From a virus, in IMG/VR virus record IMGVR_UViG_3300043499_000190, positions 1-41,840 of that record: a stretch of DNA of 41,840 bases, one strand, 5' to 3'. Made by a program: the position numbers and the translations under genes. Shown here one piece after another: positions 29,964-38,294 of the stretch (position 1 is the stretch's first letter; each line of letters opens with the position of its first letter). The notes under the pieces are model-generated. The model saw nothing but the letters and a program-made list of their open reading frames with translations. It made no database searches and was not told the origin of the DNA.

Positions 29964-32002
29964 GATTTCATATACCTTGGCCCGCGCGACCCCTCGGCTC
30001 GCAGCGGAAAACCCTCGGCCCAGTCAGGCAACTCCGACATGATGGCGCACATGGAGTCCACATCGCCAAACCCCGCCGGGGGCTCGCAGACGACCTCGTC
30101 GTGGATCAGAGTTAACGGGCGATAACCCTCCTGTTCCAGGCGTAGCGCGGCGTGGACGAGGAGGTCGCGGCACAAACCCTGTACGGCGTTCTCGGTCAGC
30201 CGGCCCCCATACGTTTGTTGCCTCTCCCATTTCTTGTTCAGACTGTTGACCGCCATATACGAAACGCAATCGTTGCCGAAACGACCTGTCTCTATCAACG
30301 GTTGGCTGTACCAGATGTATCTCCCCGAAGGCAGGCGCATCCGCAGCCACTTGCGATCCATACGAAACCGAATGCGCCCGCCACGGATGGCGGTGGACTG
30401 ACCGGGGTGACGCACGGCGTCGATCGCCGCCCGGTTCATGTCCTCCCACAGGCGGGGTATTTGTTTGTAAGTCCCGCGATAGATGTTAACGGCGCGTTCC
30501 GCCTCTTCCGGGGCGAGGATGGTACCGACCTGGGCGATGCAGGTCTCGCGGAACTTGTACCACCCCATCTGGTAGCCACACCCGAGAATCAGGGTTTTCC
30601 CAACGTGTCTGGAAGTGCTGTCCTTTTTGATCGTGGTCGGGTCGATCCCATAAACACGGGCGCCCATCTCCTCGTATATCTTCCGCTTCTGGCGGAACGC
30701 CTCGACCAGATCATCCTGCCCCGCCAGCCACGCCACACCCACCGCTTCAACGGAACTAAAATCCCCGGTGCAGATCTCGTGACCCTCGGCGGGGATGATC
30801 GCGCCGCGCAACATTTTCGAGACGACATCGAGCGGCGGGCCGGCGATGGCGTCCACCATCGCGGCGCCCTGGTCGAGTAACTCCCGGTGGCCGTCCCAGT
30901 CCGCGACAACGTCGCGGGGGAAGTTCTGAACCTGCAACCCCTGTGAGATATACCGCCCGGTCGATGCGCCGTGGTAGCCGAGCAGACCCCGCACGCGGCC
31001 ATCGGCGTTCGAGCGGTCACTGATGGCCGTCAGCTTCTTCACGCTGATCTTCCCCGCCTCCAGACGGGTCTTGAGGACACTCTTCTCCAACAGTCCCACG
31101 CGGGGATCGGCGATCAGGCGCAGGACATCCCGCCGCCGCAGATCGGGGATCACCTCTTCTTCCGGTTCAACCTCTTCCAGGTCTTCGAGCAGTTCACCCT
31201 CGCGAGCGAGGTCGGGAGGTGGGGCCAGATCCACGCCGCGCTTCATCAACCACTGCTTGAGCGCGCCGATATTGGACGCGGTTTTCACGGCGCCGACGGT
31301 CAGCAGGTTCATGTCGCGGTTGAGGAGGGCAACGGTCTCTTCCGCCACGATCGACGCCGCCTCGACGAAGCCCAAATCGAACCGCACGCCCCTGTCGTTC
31401 ATCGTCTCGGTCAGATCCCATACGTCGAGTTCCGGCTGGGGCAGCGCGGCGGTGGATCGTTGCACCTGACGCTCGACCACCACGTCATCCCGGCAGTAGG
31501 CGGACAGGCGGCTCATGCGCTCCTCGTCGTCGAACCAGATCGACGCGCCTGGCTTCGCCCTGGGGTTGGGCTTGCACATCTGGAGCATGAGACGATGCCC
31601 AACCATGTCCTTCCGAAAAGGAAGACCCAGGGCGAAGGACGCCCCATCGAGGCTGGCAGGCAGGGCCTGGGCGCGGGCGCGCGCCATCGTGCAGATCCAT
31701 CTGTCGATCGCCACCAGCGGCCAGCCGTGGCGTGGATGCAGGACGCCTTCGATCAGCAGCCGCTCGAACTGGGCATTGTGAGCGACGACCTCGCGCGTGG
31801 GGTCTTCCAGGTGTTTGAGATATTTCGGGAGGAGTTCTCGCCCCGGCCGCCACTCCCACGGCTCTTCCATGCCGATCGCCAGGCGGGCGACGGTGACGGA
31901 AGTGGAAGGGTCCGACGCATAAACGTATGCGCCGGTCTTCCGCAGATCGACCGTGCTTCTGGTTTCGAGATCGAGAAAGAGAAGATCGTTGATGTCGGTC
32001 AC
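29960..32002 (-). CDS. Family A DNA polymerase with 3'-5' exonuclease domain
   Basis: 680 aa from GTG 32002 (SD AGGGGG 11 bases upstream); a TTG at 32050 would add 16 residues. Exonuclease motifs: D11-x-E13 in FLDLET, N76 in VAHNAQF, D172 in YCRDD. Polymerase motif A is TGDFSSVEA (D414), motif B is K469 with GCGYQMG (Y477), motif C is IHDEVV (D635/E636). All key residues are present, so it should be an active proofreading replicative enzyme. It is the main replication gene of the minus operon. The leader between 32003 and 32128 has a GGGCC/GGCCC hairpin at about 32075-32092 and a possible 8-codon ORF. Confidence 0.93.
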   Translation of the reverse strand: MTDINDLLFLDLETRSTVDLRKTGAYVYASDPSTSVTVARLAIGMEEPWEWRPGRELLPKYLKHLEDPTREVVAHNAQFERLLIEGVLHPRHGWPLVAIDRWICTMARARAQALPASLDGASFALGLPFRKDMVGHRLMLQMCKPNPRAKPGASIWFDDEERMSRLSAYCRDDVVVERQVQRSTAALPQPELDVWDLTETMNDRGVRFDLGFVEAASIVAEETVALLNRDMNLLTVGAVKTASNIGALKQWLMKRGVDLAPPPDLAREGELLEDLEEVEPEEEVIPDLRRRDVLRLIADPRVGLLEKSVLKTRLEAGKISVKKLTAISDRSNADGRVRGLLGYHGASTGRYISQGLQVQNFPRDVVADWDGHRELLDQGAAMVDAIAGPPLDVVSKMLRGAIIPAEGHEICTGDFSSVEAVGVAWLAGQDDLVEAFRQKRKIYEEMGARVYGIDPTTIKKDSTSRHVGKTLILGCGYQMGWYKFRETCIAQVGTILAPEEAERAVNIYRGTYKQIPRLWEDMNRAAIDAVRHPGQSTAIRGGRIRFRMDRKWLRMRLPSGRYIWYSQPLIETGRFGNDCVSYMAVNSLNKKWERQQTYGGRLTENAVQGLCRDLLVHAALRLEQEGYRPLTLIHDEVVCEPPAGFGDVDSMCAIMSELPDWAEGFPLRAEGSRGPRYMKS

Positions 32003-32128
32003 GTTATTCACATCCCCCTGGAAGAGGAGCGCCGACAGGTTTTCCCACAATTCCCTGTCGGCCTCATCGCCCTCTTAGGGCCAAGGGCCCGAGTGGCTGG
32101 CGACCCTAAAACCCGTCTTCCATCTTGC

Positions 32129-32326
32129 TCATTGTTTTCTTCCTTTACTTTTCCTGGCTGCTTCAACTTCCATCTCTTTGAAACCTTTCGCGACAAACAG
32201 TGCTTCATCATCTGTCATATCGTCTAAACAGATTTCACGGTTCTTGTTTGTATGAACAAAAGCTGTTCCCGGTATGATGTGTGTGCGAAACATCGCGACA
32301 TATACACGCGCCTCATCTGGTGTCAT
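32129..32326 (-). CDS. Small hypothetical protein (65 aa)
   Basis: 65 aa. Begins MTPDEARVYVAMFRTH and ends with a basic tail (EAARKSKGRKQ); predicted helical C-terminus (DEALFVAKGFKEMEVEA). It has an excellent ribosome site, AAGGAGGT 6 bases before the ATG, better than most genes here. Codon use is more AT-rich than that of its neighbours. No family recognised. Lies between the methyltransferase and polymerase genes. Confidence 0.7.
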   Translation of the reverse strand: MTPDEARVYVAMFRTHIIPGTAFVHTNKNREICLDDMTDDEALFVAKGFKEMEVEAARKSKGRKQ

Positions 32327-32360
32327 CGCATACCTCCTTGATCGACACTGTTGCTGTCGG

Positions 32361-32897
32361 TCACCAGAACTGTCCCGTCCAACTGTCCCACGCCGCCGTG
32401 ACGGCGCCGGTTCCTGGATAAAGGTCGCTGAAATCGTCTTCTGGGCGCGCGCCCAGCAGCTCGAACGCCCAGTGACAGACGGCCTCCGGCTTGGCGCCGG
32501 TCAGACCGCGTTTTAGCGTGATCGAGTGATTGATCCAGTCACGCATGACCAGACGCTTGCTCACGACTGGCTTGCGGGCGGGTTTGATGATGACCGGCTC
32601 CCAGGCATAGGCCACCGAGACGTTCCTCTTGAACGCCGCGAAGCCCTTGACCCAGGAGCACCACCGCGCGCCGGTTGGCGCGATCAACGGCGCCAGCGTC
32701 GCGATCGACCCCGGCGTGGCGGATGCGTGCAACACCCAGCCGTCGAAGCGGGCCATGAGATCCGCGACGAGGGCCGCGTGATCGACCTCCCCACCATAGT
32801 CTGGCTGATCCCGATAAAGGTGAGCCGACCCGATATAAGGCGGATCCGCGTAGCCCAGGCGTAACGAGCCAGCGGGGGCGGGGAGGTCGTACGACAC
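32361..32897 (-). CDS. DNA methyltransferase (N4/N6 amino type)
   Basis: 178 aa from GTG 32897. The catalytic motif DPPY is at 18-21 (GYADPPYIGS) and a second conserved block lies at about 134-170 (GAKPEAVCHWAFELLGA, then FSDLYPGTGAVTAAW), the order seen in phage-borne amino-methyltransferases, where the SAM-binding FxGxG part comes at the end. It probably protects phage DNA against restriction. The enzyme is short, with a small target-recognition part. The start lies 1 base after the stop of the ssDNA-binding protein gene; the longer frame would overlap that gene. Confidence 0.8.
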   Translation of the reverse strand: MSYDLPAPAGSLRLGYADPPYIGSAHLYRDQPDYGGEVDHAALVADLMARFDGWVLHASATPGSIATLAPLIAPTGARWCSWVKGFAAFKRNVSVAYAWEPVIIKPARKPVVSKRLVMRDWINHSITLKRGLTGAKPEAVCHWAFELLGARPEDDFSDLYPGTGAVTAAWDSWTGQFW

Positions 32898-32898
32898 T

Positions 32899-33444
32899 TT
32901 AGAACTCGTCTTCCATCTCTTCCACGACCGCATCGAAATCCTGCGCCGCCGACGTGCGGCCGAACGCCCCGTCATGCTTCAACAACTGGACATTGCCGAG
33001 GCCCAGGGAAACACCCACGCCGATGTTGTTATAGCAGAACGGCCTCACGCTGATGTTGGCCCAGCGCCCGGCGTAAACCGCGCGCGGGTCGGTGACCGGC
33101 TCGAGGCTGGCATCAACGATGGCCGGCTTGTCCTTCGATGACGCCGAAACGAAGTGCCAGCCCTTCTCGTATCCCGCCATATGCTCCTTCTCTTCAGCAC
33201 GGCGGACGACGCTCTCGGGGCGGCGGGCGTTGGCGGGCCATTTCTTCATGTCCTTGCCCCACACCTCCACGCACAGGCCGTTGAGCGCCACCAGCAGCGG
33301 CGCCACGTCGAAGGTGGGCGGCAGCAACAAGGTGCAGGTATATTTCTCATCGCCGCCATTGAATGAGCTGGGCTCGATCAGGGAGGGAAAAGACAGACGG
33401 CCGGGGCCGAGGCGGATGGTTGATACAACTGGTTTCTGCGCCAT
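32899..33444 (-). CDS. Single-stranded DNA-binding protein, DUF2815-type
   Basis: 181 aa from ATG 33444. Motifs such as SYTCTLLLPP-like EKYTCTLLLPPTFD, then VWGKDMKKWP, GYEKGWHFVSASSKDKPAIVD and YAGRWANISVRPFCYNN.GVGVSLGLGNVQLLKHDG fit the DUF2815 ssDNA-binding family used in phage replication and recombination. The acidic C-terminus (DAVVEEMEDEF) is the type of tail such proteins use to recruit partners. It lies in the replication operon between winged-helix and methyltransferase genes, next to the RecB-like nuclease, as in other phages. Confidence 0.85.
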   Translation of the reverse strand: MAQKPVVSTIRLGPGRLSFPSLIEPSSFNGGDEKYTCTLLLPPTFDVAPLLVALNGLCVEVWGKDMKKWPANARRPESVVRRAEEKEHMAGYEKGWHFVSASSKDKPAIVDASLEPVTDPRAVYAGRWANISVRPFCYNNIGVGVSLGLGNVQLLKHDGAFGRTSAAQDFDAVVEEMEDEF

Positions 33445-33472
33445 TTGGTTACTGTTCCTCTGTGTTAACGGT

Positions 33473-33772
33473 TTACCATTCCAGATCCGCCCGCACCGGA
33501 ACCAGCCGGTAGCGGTGCAGTCCGTTGCCAAACGGGATACGCTCCCGTTGGACCTCGTGACCACCGAACCGTTCCTTGCGGAAATCCCGTAACCGCGCTG
33601 AAACAGACGCTTCAGGATGGCCGGTTCTGGTGGATAGTTCCGGTAGTGTATGCCAGGCCATGTCCCGCATGGCGTGCCACACATCGAATGCCTGACGATT
33701 AAGGCGCGCACCATCGATCTCCGCGCTGAATGTTCTTCCGCCACGATGACCGGGGGGAGGCGCGCCACTCAT
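33473..33772 (-). CDS. Winged helix-turn-helix DNA-binding protein (99 aa)
   Basis: 99 aa. The segment DVWHAMRDMAWHTLPELSTRTGHPEASVSARLRDFRKERFGGH is a winged-helix core with a recognition helix (ASVSARLRDFRK) and wing. Small proteins of this kind occur in phage replication operons. It could be a regulator or a DNA-binding helper for the adjacent nuclease and SSB. The ATG at 33772 is just before the stop of the nuclease gene. Confidence 0.75.
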   Translation of the reverse strand: MSGAPPPGHRGGRTFSAEIDGARLNRQAFDVWHAMRDMAWHTLPELSTRTGHPEASVSARLRDFRKERFGGHEVQRERIPFGNGLHRYRLVPVRADLEW

Positions 33773-33773
33773 G

Positions 33774-34940
33774 TCAGGATTCTTCTGTTACGATTTCAAA
33801 CTCGATAAGCCTCGGACTCGCCGGAGCCCGAAGATCTGACGCCGGAACCAACGTGGTTCCAGGATCTGACATCGTGACCAGATCGCCCCAGCGACCCGGT
33901 TTTTTCATCTTCTTCGCCTTCAGAACCTTCTCGATCTGTGTCGGCGAGTGGAGTTTGGTGGCGTAGGCGTCCTCTCCCAGCAAGGCCGACAGAGTGTGCT
34001 CCGCCTCCTCCTCGTTCGCCCATACCCGCCTGCCGCGCTTATCGACCAGCTTCCACCCCGGTATTTCCTCACCTTTGTCGGCGAGGGATTTGGCGCGAAC
34101 GCGAACGGCGGTGATCCATTGATCGACCATGTCCGCTTCTTCAAGGACTCGAGACAGTTGAAGCAGGGTCAGCCGATCCGGCCGAGGAGGAACGATATCC
34201 TCGGTGTGCGTGAACTCAGTCCGCGCCGCGACAAGAGCGCGCTCCCGCAGCGCCGGGCAATCACCGGCGGCGCGGCAGTATTTGCAATGTCCGCCCGCGT
34301 GACGCGGGGCGTCGGGCATAAGCGCCGCTTCCGCGATCTCGATCAGATCGGCCGCCAGGTCGTGGACCTCCGCCGTCGTCATAATGGTCCTCTGGGGCGG
34401 CCCGAGGGCCGGCTGGACAACGCACAACTCGATCGACGTGATCTCATGGGCAAGCCCGGCGGGCAGGCTGTGCAGGGCGCCGAGGCCGTAGCCGCCCAAC
34501 TGGAGATTGACCCTCCCATCGGGCCGTCTGATTTCGATGCCGTGGTGGCCGGTCTTGAAGTCCGCCACGTATAAGGTCGGCGGGGAAATGATCACCGCGT
34601 CGGCGGTTCCCCAGTAAAGCTCCGAGAGGGTGGAGAGTTCAAACGCCTGCTCCACGTGGAGCGTCCCGCCGAGGCGATCGTGCGCCGACTCAACTTCGAT
34701 CTGATAAGCCAGCACCATCTCCGCGCCCTCGGGGTCTTCGGAGATGACTTCCAGGGGGTTGAGGTGCTCACGCAGGCAGGATGCGCCAACCTCGTGCAGA
34801 TCGGTTCCGCGTTTGGCGTAGACGGAGGGGGTGTCGAGCCTGCCTTCCTCGGCCTTCATACTGCCAGGGCACATGAAGCGGCGTTCGAGGACGGACATGC
34901 CGAGGGGTGAATGACCTCGCGTGGGTGGCGTGTCGTTCAC
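33774..34940 (-). CDS. RecB-like exonuclease, DUF2800 family
   Basis: 388 aa from GTG 34940 (AAGGAG 8 bases upstream). A PD-(D/E)XK nuclease core is visible: H49 in TDLHEVG, D114 in GTADAV, D127-x-K129 in VADFKTG, and Q147 in LQLGGYG. Cysteines C24 and C219, C222, C228 (CKYCRAAGDC) match the iron-sulfur cluster of RecB/AddB-type nucleases. With the SSB-like gene downstream it forms a recombination pair, making 3' ends for annealing. The start overlaps the previous stop (GTGA). Confidence 0.85.
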   Translation of the reverse strand: MNDTPPTRGHSPLGMSVLERRFMCPGSMKAEEGRLDTPSVYAKRGTDLHEVGASCLREHLNPLEVISEDPEGAEMVLAYQIEVESAHDRLGGTLHVEQAFELSTLSELYWGTADAVIISPPTLYVADFKTGHHGIEIRRPDGRVNLQLGGYGLGALHSLPAGLAHEITSIELCVVQPALGPPQRTIMTTAEVHDLAADLIEIAEAALMPDAPRHAGGHCKYCRAAGDCPALRERALVAARTEFTHTEDIVPPRPDRLTLLQLSRVLEEADMVDQWITAVRVRAKSLADKGEEIPGWKLVDKRGRRVWANEEEAEHTLSALLGEDAYATKLHSPTQIEKVLKAKKMKKPGRWGDLVTMSDPGTTLVPASDLRAPASPRLIEFEIVTEES

Positions 34941-35422
34941 GCCGAATGCTCCTTCAGAGCCGCCAGCGCCGCCTCGGCGATGGCGGGCCACGTCGCGGGG
35001 TCGCACTCAGACAGGCGACGCGCGCCGCCACAATTCTCCAGGATGTTGGTGATCGCCTTGACCTTGAGCGGATGCACCGCGCCGACCTTCGACAGCAGAG
35101 AGCGCATGGCGGGCTCATCAAGGGCCTCGGGAGGTGGAGGCGGAGGCGGCGGGGCGAGGGGCGTTGAATTAATGGGCGCCTCCGCGCCATTGGCCTTCGC
35201 GCGGTCGCGCTGTCGTTTTGGTGGCAAAGGGGGAGGTTCCACCGGAATAATCTCCGGCTCCGCCTCTGTCGGGGGAATGGAAACGGAATCGGGGGTTTCG
35301 TTTCCTTTCACCTGACCTGTCTCCTCCGGCGGAGGAACAAGGAACTCTCCCGCTCGCAGCCGCAGCAGAAACAGCATCTCCTCCTCAGTCAGTTCGAGCG
35401 TGCAAATCACAGAAATACTCAC
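34937..35422 (-). CDS. Pro-rich linker protein of the replication operon (161 aa)
   Basis: 161 aa. A short N-terminal helix (TEEEMLFLLRLRAGEFL), a Pro/Glu/Lys-rich middle with a run of prolines (about 90-100), and a folded C-terminal helix bundle (AMRSLLSKVGAVHPLKVKAITNILENCGGARRLSECDP). No family recognised with confidence. Both ends overlap neighbours: it begins within the helicase stop and ends in the nuclease start. Possibly a helper of the helicase or nuclease. Confidence 0.65.
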   Translation of the reverse strand: MSISVICTLELTEEEMLFLLRLRAGEFLVPPPEETGQVKGNETPDSVSIPPTEAEPEIIPVEPPPLPPKRQRDRAKANGAEAPINSTPLAPPPPPPPPEALDEPAMRSLLSKVGAVHPLKVKAITNILENCGGARRLSECDPATWPAIAEAALAALKEHSA

Positions 35423-36765
35423 GAAGTCTCCTCCAATAATTGTGTGACGATCCGCCGCTTGCGGCGGACGATGTCGGCGACACGGGCGTCGATACTGTCC
35501 GCGACGGTGAGAATCGAGATTCTGACCGGGCGCGCCTGGCCGGCGCGGTACAGACGCGCGATGGCCTGGTCGATCGAAGCGCTGGTCCAGTCGGTCTCCA
35601 GGAAGATGGCGCGGCGGGCGGACTGAAGGTTCAACCCGAAGCCGGCGACACGAACACTCGCGACCAAAACCTTGACGACGCCCGCGTTGAACCCGGCGAC
35701 GGCGCCTTCACGGAGGGTATGGGCGGTTTCACCCATGAGAAGCCTCGCCCCAAGAGACTGGCAGGCGTCATTGACGGCCTGGAGGGCGGCGACGTGGAGG
35801 CCAAACAGAACGATCCTGTCCGCGCCGCCCTCAATCTCACTCTTGATGAGATCGACCGCCGCCCTGCTCTTGGCGAGGGCGAGGACGCGGCGGGTCGAGG
35901 CGAGGGGGAGCAGCATCGCCTGAAGGCGCTGCCACGCGGCCTCATCGTTATTCTCCAGCTGGGTCAGGACGACATTCAGTTCCGCCCGCTGCTCGTCGGT
36001 CATCGTCGCCTCGATCGCACGGCGATCGGCGGGGCTGATCTCCACCGGGAGGGTATCCACGGTGAGCGGTGGAAGGTCGGTCACATCGGACAGTTTCACG
36101 CGGCTGGCGCATTTCGAGAGGATTTGTCGCAGTTCATCCGTGTTCCTGGCCCCAACTATCACGGGGCCGAATGTCTTTTGGACAGTGACGCAATAGCGTT
36201 CGAGGAAGAGCGCCTTCTGGACAAAGCCCTGGATAAGGTTGGGGAAAAGACGGCTCAGGTGTGGATGTAATTCGTCCGGTGAGTTGAGCACGGGCGTTCC
36301 CGTGGCGATCCAGACCCGGTTCGAGCGAGTATAAAGAGCGCCTTTCGAGTAAATCGTCGCGCCATACATGGCTCTTGTTCTCGCCGCGGCGCCATGACCA
36401 AGGGCATGACCTTCGTCGCAGACCATGGATTCCCAGTAAAGACGGAATAACTGCTTCCAGATCTCGACCCTTCTCATCAGGTCGTAACTGACAATCACGA
36501 TATCGGCGTCGGGATCGACGATCGATTTGCCCGACGTGATCCGCTGGACGCGGGCGGATGGACGCCAGAGCGCGATATCGTTGAGCGTCTGCGGGATCAG
36601 CACGGCGTGGGTGATCCACAGTTGACGCCCGCCCACGGTCGCTCCGGCGCGAATGAGGGCGGCGGTCTTTCCTGTTCCCATGTCCCAGAGCAGCAGGAAG
36701 TGGCCCTTGGCGAGGGCCGGGATGACCGCGCGTTGATGCGCCCAGAGAGCAAGGGCCGATGTCAT
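35419..36765 (-). CDS. SNF2-type DEAD/H helicase
   Basis: 448 aa from ATG 36765. Superfamily 2 motifs: Walker A DMGTGKT (28-34), DEGH box (117-120), GTPVLN (motif III region), and in the second RecA domain the FGLNLQSA and DQAIARLYRAGQ segments (motifs V and VI). It is small, with only the two core domains. It presumably remodels DNA at replication or recombination forks. Overlaps both neighbours by 4 bp (ATGA). The longer frame to 36834 would cover the next gene. Confidence 0.9.
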   Translation of the reverse strand: MTSALALWAHQRAVIPALAKGHFLLLWDMGTGKTAALIRAGATVGGRQLWITHAVLIPQTLNDIALWRPSARVQRITSGKSIVDPDADIVIVSYDLMRRVEIWKQLFRLYWESMVCDEGHALGHGAAARTRAMYGATIYSKGALYTRSNRVWIATGTPVLNSPDELHPHLSRLFPNLIQGFVQKALFLERYCVTVQKTFGPVIVGARNTDELRQILSKCASRVKLSDVTDLPPLTVDTLPVEISPADRRAIEATMTDEQRAELNVVLTQLENNDEAAWQRLQAMLLPLASTRRVLALAKSRAAVDLIKSEIEGGADRIVLFGLHVAALQAVNDACQSLGARLLMGETAHTLREGAVAGFNAGVVKVLVASVRVAGFGLNLQSARRAIFLETDWTSASIDQAIARLYRAGQARPVRISILTVADSIDARVADIVRRKRRIVTQLLEETS

Positions 36766-36947
36766 TTCGCCTGTTCCAGATACTGGTTGATAGCGGCCCG
36801 CGCGGCCTCGCACTCCTCCACGATCGCGCGCCATTTCTTTATTGTCGCGCCATTACACCGGATCGGTCCCGGAGATTCAGCGAGGCGGCGCAGCAGGATG
36901 AAATGATGCTCCAGCTTCTGGAGTAATTCGCGGTTGGTCATCACCAT
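36762..36947 (-). CDS. Small helical protein (61 aa)
   Basis: 61 aa, nearly all helical: MTNRELLQKLEHHFILLRRLAESP, then KKWRAIVEECEAARAAINQYLEQ. No family recognised. The start overlaps the end of the HTH gene, and the end overlaps the helicase start, so it belongs to the replication operon. It may be a helicase-loading or regulatory protein, which is guesswork. Confidence 0.65.
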   Translation of the reverse strand: MVMTNRELLQKLEHHFILLRRLAESPGPIRCNGATIKKWRAIVEECEAARAAINQYLEQAK

Positions 36948-37153
36948 TCGGTGGTTTCCTCGACGGTCTCTTTCGGTAATCCCGACAACAGAATCGCATC
37001 CACTACAGCCCGGAGGATCAAGATCCTGCCTGACAAGCGAATGGCGGGCAGTTCACCGCGCGCCACCTGACCGTATATCGTCCGTCCAGGAACGCCCAAT
37101 ACCCTGGCGGCCTCTTTGATGCTGTAGGTCTGCGGGGATGTTGTTTTAACCAT
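36941..37153 (-). CDS. Excisionase/MerR-like helix-turn-helix protein (70 aa)
   Basis: 70 aa from ATG 37153. The segment TYSIKEAARVLGVPGRTIYGQVARGELPAIRLSGRILI is a winged helix of the Xis/MerR type (SIKEAA, recognition helix, GRILIL wing). The rest is a short helix. As the first gene of the long minus operon and next to divergent promoters, it is probably a transcription regulator rather than an excisionase, because no integrase is present. A longer start at 37189 is possible but would lie inside the promoter region. Confidence 0.8.
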   Translation of the reverse strand: MVKTTSPQTYSIKEAARVLGVPGRTIYGQVARGELPAIRLSGRILILRAVVDAILLSGLPKETVEETTEW

Positions 37154-37169
37154 GAGCGGGACGTATAAC
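37141..37169 (+). promoter_or_regulatory. Candidate sigma-70 promoter for plus-strand early unit
   Basis: TTGTTT (37141-37146), 17-bp spacer, TATAAC (37164-37169), about 30 bases before the ATG at 37201. The -35 box lies inside the first codons of the divergent HTH gene, so its protein could repress here by binding its own start region. An AGGGG ribosome site (37189-37193) follows. Confidence 0.6.
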
Positions 37170-37200
37170 AGGTGGCGAAGATAGCGCAAGGGGAAAAGTG

Positions 37201-37434
37201 ATGAGATTTACGCGAGAGAACACGCCCGAGGGGAGCGACGACGATATCAGAAAGATGAATGAACGCTATTACATCGTCGCCGATAGCGTGCGCCCTGGCG
37301 GATTTACGCCTGATTTCCTGGAGAAACTGGCCGAGGTCATACGGGAGGAGGTGATGGTGCAGCGACGGTTAAGGGAGGCTTTCGCGACGTATCAAAACAA
37401 AGACAGTGGAAAAGATAGCGAAGGTGACAAATAG
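37201..37434 (+). CDS. Small early hypothetical protein (77 aa)
   Basis: 77 aa from ATG 37201 (GTG just before). Acidic and helical: NTPEGSDDDIRKMNERYYIVAD, then FTPDFLEKLAEVIREEVMVQRRLREAF. No family recognised. First gene of the rightward unit, directly under the promoter at 37141-37169. Small early proteins of this kind often act on host functions, but nothing here shows it. Confidence 0.65.
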   Translation: MRFTRENTPEGSDDDIRKMNERYYIVADSVRPGGFTPDFLEKLAEVIREEVMVQRRLREAFATYQNKDSGKDSEGDK

Positions 37435-37437
37435 GGC

Positions 37438-37466
37438 TTGCACTATGGATTAGGATGGTTCATATA
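37438..37466 (+). promoter_or_regulatory. Candidate promoter before the zinc-motif gene
   Basis: TTGCAC (37438-37443), 17-bp spacer, CATATA (37461-37466). Same layout as the minus-strand site at 2040-2068 (TTGCGC, 17 bp, CACATA), suggesting a class of phage promoter. It starts just after the stop of the preceding gene. Confidence 0.5.
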
Positions 37467-37503
37467 GGTTGGGTCTCGCCACCAACCCGAAGACAAAGAA
37501 AAA

Positions 37504-37528
37504 CCGGCGGCGTGGGGGGCGCCGCCGG
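37504..37528 (-). terminator. GC-rich hairpin with T-tract on the minus strand
   Basis: A 9-bp stem (37504-37512 with 37520-37528) and 7-base loop. On the minus strand it is followed by TTTTTCTTTGT, almost the same tail as the hairpin at 1235-1256. No minus-strand gene ends here. On the plus strand it falls about 35 bases into the transcript of the promoter at 37438-37466, after a GGTTGG/CCAACC hairpin, so it may act as a leader structure or stop antisense transcription. Confidence 0.55.
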
Positions 37529-37570
37529 AGAGTGGGGGTGTGACGAATCGTGGAAAAGGAAGTGAAGCAG

Positions 37571-37834
37571 ATGAAAATGAGCAACGCAACAACGCTGATG
37601 GATACCTGCATCGAATGTGGCGGCGCCGGGGTGAGGACGCATGATCATCCCAACGACCCTTACGCGCGGACATGGGAATGCCGCGAGTGCGAAGGGACCG
37701 GAGAGGTCGTGGCGATTTGCGAGTGCGGCTCCAGGGACGCGGTGGAAGTGTTCGATGGGATGAAGCTCTGTTCGGTATGCGCGGAAGAGCAGCGGCTCGA
37801 TTACGCGGTGGAAGCAGCGGAGTACAGAGCATGA
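37571..37834 (+). CDS. DnaJ-type zinc-motif protein (87 aa)
   Basis: 87 aa from ATG 37571 with AAGGAAG 8 bases upstream. Two CxxCxGxG-type elements (CIECGGAG and CRECEGTG) form a DnaJ-like zinc finger, then CECG and CSVC may form another zinc site. Such small zinc proteins are common in phages; a host-interaction or nucleic-acid-binding role is inferred. The stop overlaps the next start (ATGA). Confidence 0.75.
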   Translation: MKMSNATTLMDTCIECGGAGVRTHDHPNDPYARTWECRECEGTGEVVAICECGSRDAVEVFDGMKLCSVCAEEQRLDYAVEAAEYRA

Positions 37835-38004
37835 GCGGGCGTCTGACAGCCTACGATATCCGGATGATGCTGCTTGAGCTGGATATCGCGGAGAAGCACC
37901 GGGAGAGGCCGGGGCTACACGCCTCCAGCATCAATTCGGTGCGTAACACGCTGCTGCGCGCGGCTCTCATGGATATCGAAGTGGAGACGGAGGAAAAGCC
38001 ATGA
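37831..38004 (+). CDS. Small helical protein (57 aa)
   Basis: 57 aa: MSGRLTAYDIRMMLLELDIAEKH, then SSINSVRNTLLRAALMDIEVETEEK. Predicted all-helical; no family recognised. Both ends overlap neighbours by ATGA, which supports it as a gene. Belongs to the rightward early cluster. Confidence 0.65.
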   Translation: MSGRLTAYDIRMMLLELDIAEKHRERPGLHASSINSVRNTLLRAALMDIEVETEEKP

Positions 38005-38294
38005 GCGAGGACATGGAGCGGCCGAGGGGCGTGGTCGAGGATGACCGTTCCCGCCGCCTGGGGGCGGCGCTGACGGCGTTGCGCTGGACCAGCGGCGATC
38101 TGGCGGAGGTGCTTGGCGTCGGCGTCAGCACCGCGCGGAGGTGGCGGGAAGGGCTGTATCCCGTGCCGGACGCGGTGATGACGTGGATCGAAGGGCTCGC
38201 TGGCGCGGTGGAAGCCGCGGGGCCGCCGCCAATACGGGTTCGGGTTGGGCATCGGCCCTCGAAGGAGATGGACGAATGGGCTGAATGGGGATGA
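38001..38294 (+). CDS. XRE-like helix-turn-helix protein (97 aa)
   Basis: 97 aa. LGAALTALRWTSGDLAEVLGVGVSTARRWREGLYPVPDAVMTWIEGLA is a lambda-repressor-type HTH (WTSGDLAEVLGV, STARRWREG). Often found near phage DNA-modification genes. It may regulate the divergent operons or the methyltransferase gene that starts in its last codons. Confidence 0.75.
   Translation: MSEDMERPRGVVEDDRSRRLGAALTALRWTSGDLAEVLGVGVSTARRWREGLYPVPDAVMTWIEGLAGAVEAAGPPPIRVRVGHRPSKEMDEWAEWG

Noticed and set aside
30971-32227. 418-codon plus-strand frame opposite DNA polymerase
   Set aside because: The polymerase has every catalytic motif on the minus strand; this frame has His/Gln/Arg-rich shadow composition.
36941-37153. 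Excisionase reading of the HTH gene, implying a temperate phage
   Set aside because: No integrase or attachment-like sequence was found, so a regulator is the simpler reading.
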